This document shows positions 11,858 through 14,333 of a stretch of 14,333 bases of DNA, one piece after another. Source of the stretch: Candidatus Woesearchaeota archaeon (GTDB taxonomy: Archaea; Nanobdellota; Nanobdellia; Woesearchaeales; J091); the NCBI GenBank assembly GCA_003695045.1, contig RFJB01000023.1, forward strand, positions 1 to 14,333, given 5' to 3'. The position numbers and the translations under genes are program-made. The notes beneath the pieces are model-generated. The model searched no databases, was not told the origin of the DNA, and saw only the letters and a list, made by a program, of their open reading frames with translations. The first letter of the stretch is position 1, and every line of letters begins with the position of its first letter.

Positions 11858-12805
11858 TCAGAACACGTGAATTATGAAGAAGGCGTAGAACAGAAGCAGG
11901 AATGCGCCTTCCCATTTGGTGACCTCGTTGTCCTGCGTTGCCGCGAAGAATATGAGGGTTGCCGCTATCATCATGGGCAGGGCAAAGGAGATTATTTCTG
12001 CGGTCACCGGAAGGGTTGTTATTATGCCAGGCACGCCCATCACCGCGAAGCTGTTGAATATGTTTGAGCCGAGGACGTTCCCGACTGCAAGCGCTCCTTT
12101 TCCTTTTCTTGCTGCTCTTACCGTGACGCTCAGTTCCGGCAGCGATGTTCCAAGTGCGAGGGCGGTGAGCCCTATTATGTCATTTCCCACTCCAAAAGTT
12201 CTTGCCAGCCCTGTTGCTCCGGTTATAGTGTATTTTGCGGAGAAGTAAATGATTGCAGAAGTAACTGCGAGTCCCGCTGCCGTTTTCATGCCTTTCATCT
12301 TTCTGCCGGCAGAGATTTCTTTTTTCATCTCTTTCTCAAGCTCCTTGTCTCTCACAGTTGTCGTGTAGTAAACATAGACCGCTCCTGCCAGGATGCTTAT
12401 TGCAGAATCAACCCTGCTGAATGTGCCGTCCCACATCATTGCAGACACGAGAAATGCAGAACCCATCAGGAAGGGCAGGTCAACATTGATTATGGTGTGT
12501 TCAGTCCTTATCTTTTTGGGGCTTGCAAGCGCAGCCAGTCCCAGAACAAGAAAGATATTTGCTATGTTGCTTCCCACAACATTTCCTGCTACTATGTTGG
12601 GGGTTCCCTGAAGAACAGCAGCTATCGAGGAAACGAGTTCGGGCAGGGAGGTTCCCACGCTTACTATTACAACTCCCACTATGAACGGCGGGATTCCCAG
12701 GAGAATGCCTGCCTTTTCTGAGAATTCAACGAAGTAGTCGGACGATTTTATGAGAATGTAAAGCGCCGCGCAGAAGAGAACTCCGTATCCGATTGTCTCG
12801 TACAT
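11858..12805 (-). CDS. Na+/Ca2+ exchanger family (CaCA, YrbG/NCX_Mj-like) antiporter
   Basis: This 315-aa membrane protein has the two inverted alpha-repeats of the CaCA superfamily. The first holds VSVGTSLPEL (48-57) and GNVVGSNIANIF (74-85). The second holds LALGTSLPEL (216-225) and GNVLGSNIFNSF (242-253). The Glu residues in both SLPEL motifs and the Asn/Ser residues of GSN match the ion site of M. jannaschii NCX. About ten membrane helices are spread over the length, with a charged loop (153-175) between halves. It should move Ca2+ against Na+ or H+ across the cell membrane. The frame opens at 12868, but a TATA box (12827-12838) lies 28 nt before the ATG at 12805, making this a leaderless start that gives the usual short N-terminus. 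Confidence 0.93.
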   Translation of the reverse strand: MYETIGYGVLFCAALYILIKSSDYFVEFSEKAGILLGIPPFIVGVVIVSVGTSLPELVSSIAAVLQGTPNIVAGNVVGSNIANIFLVLGLAALASPKKIRTEHTIINVDLPFLMGSAFLVSAMMWDGTFSRVDSAISILAGAVYVYYTTTVRDKELEKEMKKEISAGRKMKGMKTAAGLAVTSAIIYFSAKYTITGATGLARTFGVGNDIIGLTALALGTSLPELSVTVRAARKGKGALAVGNVLGSNIFNSFAVMGVPGIITTLPVTAEIISFALPMMIAATLIFFAATQDNEVTKWEGAFLLLFYAFFIIHVF

Positions 12806-12826
12806 GCATGTCCATTTCCCAAGAGT

Positions 12827-12838
12827 CATATAAATTTC
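12827..12838 (-). promoter_or_regulatory. TATA box of the antiporter gene
   Basis: The minus strand reads AAATTTATATGA, with its centre about 28 nt upstream of the ATG at 12805. It shows that the longer frame from 12868 would begin upstream of the promoter and so cannot be the real start. Confidence 0.75.
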
Positions 12839-12852
12839 TTGCGCTTCCCGAA

Positions 12853-12864
12853 AAGAGCGCTCTT
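12853..12864. promoter_or_regulatory. Perfect 12-bp palindrome between divergent promoters, candidate operator
   Basis: AAGAGCGCTCTT is a perfect palindrome lying between the antiporter TATA box (12827-12838, minus) and the 7-TM gene TATA box (12871-12880, plus). It is centred about 26 bp from the first and 17 bp from the second. A dimeric regulator bound here would touch the BRE/TATA region of both. The winged-helix protein encoded at 13580-13849 is the natural candidate; binding is inferred. Confidence 0.5.
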
Positions 12865-12870
12865 CCACAA

Positions 12871-12880
12871 GTTTTTTATT
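12871..12880 (+). promoter_or_regulatory. TATA box of the 7-TM/winged-helix operon
   Basis: GTTTTTTATT, with its centre about 27 nt upstream of the ATG at 12904, supports that start as leaderless. The ATG at 12886 is too close to it to be used. Confidence 0.55.
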
Positions 12881-12903
12881 GTGTCATGCGTTTATTTCGT
12901 TTT

Positions 12904-13614
12904 ATGCTCGAGTTTGGTTACTGCCCAATGTGGTTTCGCGGGAAAGACCTGCTCATTGATTTGTTTAGTCTGGTGACTCTTCTCTGGGTTGCCTTTTTCG
13001 GGCTGAAGTACTACCGGCTGACAAAGAAGAAGAGTTACAGGTCGTTTGCCCTGGCATTTCTGATAATTGCGTTCTCCTTCGCGTTCAAGGTCTTGACTAA
13101 TTTCACTATATACAACGTCATCACGCAGTCCAGAAAGATAGGTCTTGTCACCGTGACTTACCAGACGGTAACGCAGTCGCACATCCTCTATCATCTTGGC
13201 TTCTTTTTCCACCGCCTGCTGATGCTTCTGGGACTTTACCTCCTCTACACTACATACATCAGGAGGAAGGACAGCGCTCTCAATGTGTTGGTAATATACC
13301 TTCTTGTCATTGTGTCTTTCGTCACGAGTTGGGCTTACTACGTCTTTCACCTGACGGCTCTCGGCCTGCTTCTCGTGCTGGTTCGTTATTATTACACTAC
13401 TTTCAGGCGCTTCCGCATGAATCTTTCGCGCCTTGTCGCGATAAGCTTCTCTCTTATGGCTGTCGCGGAACTCGTCTTTCTGGCTGCAGGATTTTACAGC
13501 CAGCTTTACGCGCTTGCCGAGCTGGTTCAGCTCCTGGCTTACTTCATTTTGTTTTCAACTCTCTTTATGGTGCTCGCGCATGGGAAAAAGAACACGGCTG
13601 GACATAATAGGTGA
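12904..13614 (+). CDS. Seven-transmembrane protein, putative sensor paired with winged-helix regulator
   Basis: This 236-aa protein has seven clear hydrophobic segments at about 16-37, 47-67, 93-118, 124-147, 148-165, 175-198 and 200-225. Basic loops follow the first (YYRLTKKKSYR), third (YIRRKDS) and fifth segments (FRRFRMNLSR), which by the positive-inside rule places those loops in the cytoplasm. No catalytic motif is seen; polar or aromatic residues within segments (HILYHLGFFFHR, 93-104) may form a ligand or metal site. It overlaps the winged-helix gene by 35 nt, so a membrane-sensor role is inferred. Start 12904 fits the TATA box; 12928 (MWFRGKDLL) is the main alternative and 12886 less so. 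I know of similar 7-TM proteins in DPANN genomes but not a named family. Confidence 0.8.
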   Translation: MLEFGYCPMWFRGKDLLIDLFSLVTLLWVAFFGLKYYRLTKKKSYRSFALAFLIIAFSFAFKVLTNFTIYNVITQSRKIGLVTVTYQTVTQSHILYHLGFFFHRLLMLLGLYLLYTTYIRRKDSALNVLVIYLLVIVSFVTSWAYYVFHLTALGLLLVLVRYYYTTFRRFRMNLSRLVAISFSLMAVAELVFLAAGFYSQLYALAELVQLLAYFILFSTLFMVLAHGKKNTAGHNR

Positions 13615-13849
13615 TATTCTCTCTGCCATTCAGGACAAGGGCGGCAGGATGAAGCAGACCCATATTATGTACAAGGCCAACCTGTCTCATTCCCAGCTGA
13701 AGAGCTACCTTGAAGAGCTTCTTGATAAGGAGTTCATCGGCACTGTGAAGGGGAAGCATAACGAGTACATAATCATGAAAGACAAGGGCTATGAATTCCT
13801 TGAGAAGTTCAGGCAGATGAAAGAGTTTGAGAAGACATTCGGGCTTTGA
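13580..13849 (+). CDS. ArnR1-like winged-helix DNA-binding protein
   Basis: This 89-aa protein fits the archaeal ArnR1-like winged-helix family. Helix 1 is RLDIIGDILSAIQD (6-19), and helix 2 follows GGRMKQTHIMYKANL (21-35). The recognition helix is SHSQLKSYLEELLDKEFI (36-53), with the beta wing GTVKGKHNEYIIMKDKG (54-70). The last helix (YEFLEKFRQMKEFEKTF, 71-87) probably forms the dimer coiled coil. It lacks any ligand domain, so its signal must come from elsewhere, most simply from the 7-TM protein whose gene it overlaps by 35 nt. The start at 13580 gives the normal family N-terminus; the frame is open farther up but only within the 7-TM gene. Likely target: the palindrome at 12853-12864. 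Confidence 0.87.
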   Translation: MGKRTRLDIIGDILSAIQDKGGRMKQTHIMYKANLSHSQLKSYLEELLDKEFIGTVKGKHNEYIIMKDKGYEFLEKFRQMKEFEKTFGL

Positions 13850-13868
13850 TGCTTCTTCTTGGGGAATC

Positions 13869-13876
13869 TTTTTATA
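13869..13876 (+). promoter_or_regulatory. TATA box of the TYW3-like gene
   Basis: TTTTTATA, with its centre 26-27 nt before the ATG at 13899, indicates leaderless transcription. An active-looking promoter argues that the short TYW3 frame is still expressed. Confidence 0.7.
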
Positions 13877-13898
13877 GTCCTGCGCTGTCCTGTTTTTC

Positions 13899-14261
13899 AT
13901 GACTCTGAGGAACGAGCAGAAGTCGGACTTTGACCGCATGAAGAGAAGGGCTCTTTTAAAAAAGGACAAGTCAAGGGCCGGCTCCATAGATGAGCCCATC
14001 CGGGAACTTATAAATTTCATCAATTCTCTTGACGATTACTACACGACAAGCAGTTGCTCGGGAAGAATTTTGATAATAGCTCCTTCCGGAAAAAAGAAGG
14101 ACTCGCAATGGCTTCTTGTGAAGCACGCTCCTGTTTCTGCCGGCGAGGTCAGGGATGCTCTTTCTTCGCTTCCTGATTCGGGAACTGTCTGGTTCAGGGT
14201 TGAGTCGTTTATTGTGCATGTTGGCTGCAGGAATCTTGATGCTGCCGACCATCTCCCTTAG
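13899..14261 (+). CDS. TYW3/Taw3-like tRNA wybutosine-synthesis protein, C-terminally truncated
   Basis: TYW3 proteins methylate N4 of the wybutosine intermediate yW-86 at position 37 of tRNA-Phe. The family marks are plain: FDRMKRRALLKKDKSRAGSI (11-30), the Ser-rich motif YYTTSSCSGRILII (47-60), WLLVKHAPV (71-79), and VWFRVESFIVHVGCRNLDAAD (97-117). The frame ends at residue 120 with TAG 14259-14261, whereas archaeal members are about 180-210 aa. The missing part follows the CRNLDAA segment and normally holds the closing strands and helices. After the TAG the same frame stays open for 24 codons to the window edge and includes an ILAI stretch that could be leftover family sequence. It may be a short functional form, a decayed gene or a sequencing indel. 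Confidence 0.82.
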   Translation: MTLRNEQKSDFDRMKRRALLKKDKSRAGSIDEPIRELINFINSLDDYYTTSSCSGRILIIAPSGKKKDSQWLLVKHAPVSAGEVRDALSSLPDSGTVWFRVESFIVHVGCRNLDAADHLP

Positions 14262-14333
14262 GTAGATCTCGCTTGTCGCCGTATCCTTGCAATAATAATA
14301 GCACTGAATGCTTGCACCGCGATTCCTTCCGAA
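14262..14333. other. Window end after the TYW3-like stop
   Basis: The last 72 bases hold no promoter, RNA gene or complete frame that I can see. The TYW3 frame continues open here after the in-frame TAG. Confidence 0.4.

Noticed and set aside
12806..12868. Longer antiporter N-terminus beginning at 12868
   Set aside because: It would place the start codon upstream of the TATA box and add 21 charged residues not seen at the start of the family.
12793..12903. Longer 7-TM protein starts at 12793 and 12886
   Set aside because: 12793 lies inside the divergent antiporter coding region and before the promoter; 12886 is only about 10 nt from the TATA box.
1..14333. tRNA genes, rRNA, CRISPR arrays, insertion sequences or integrase sites
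   Set aside because: No cloverleaf-like stretch, regularly spaced repeats, transposase motifs or terminal inverted repeats were seen on either strand by eye.

Overview
The window looks archaeal, most likely from a DPANN-type lineage (Woesearchaeota, Pacearchaeota or a relative); the lineage is inference. Three things support this. Nearly every transcription unit starts with an archaeal TATA box whose centre lies about 25-29 nt upstream of the start codon, so most mRNAs should be leaderless. The families include a TYW3-type wybutosine enzyme, an archaeal two-unit protein disulfide oxidoreductase (PDO), a DUF483 protein, a YhbY-type RNA-binding protein and an ArnR1-like winged helix. Genes are short and closely packed. 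There are no rRNA, tRNA, CRISPR or insertion-sequence signals, and no stretch over 300 bases lacks a gene.

Region 1 (1-5083, minus strand) reads from right to left as a possible four-gene operon behind one clear promoter at 5116-5125. It encodes an unrecognised 485-aa protein, a 160-aa coiled-coil protein 5 bases after it, a 747-aa TIM-barrel protein carrying all nine metal ligands of endonuclease IV, and an NFACT-R (ribosome quality-control type) protein that runs off the left edge. That last gene begins directly at the coiled coil, with no NFACT-N part.

Region 2 (5199-6152) holds a divergent pair driven from 78 bp of shared promoter DNA: a CRS1-YhbY RNA-binding protein and a gamma-class carbonic anhydrase family protein.

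Region 3 (6302-9772, plus strand) is a run of mostly single-gene leaderless units: a thioredoxin-like CPMC protein, a 213-aa coiled-coil orphan, a 46-aa orphan, a FAM173-like methyltransferase, a PD-(D/E)XK nuclease-fold protein, a small atypical kinase-fold protein, and a PDO with only one live CxxC. The PDO gene is the exception in expression: it has a leader and a full Shine-Dalgarno.

Region 4 (9810-12805) has a DUF483 protein (minus), divergent from a nucleotidyltransferase that is followed at once by a DUF2892 membrane protein. The DUF2892 stop codon abuts the stop codon of a convergent Na+/Ca2+ antiporter.

Region 5 (12804-14261) begins with a divergent promoter between the antiporter and a 7-TM protein gene. 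A perfect 12-bp palindrome lies between the two TATA boxes. The 7-TM gene overlaps a winged-helix regulator gene by 35 nt, which suggests a membrane-sensor/regulator pair acting on its own promoter. A TYW3-like gene closes the window but stops well short of the family's normal length.

The best candidates for something undescribed are the expanded endonuclease IV-like protein with its operon partners, and the 7-TM/winged-helix pair with its palindrome.
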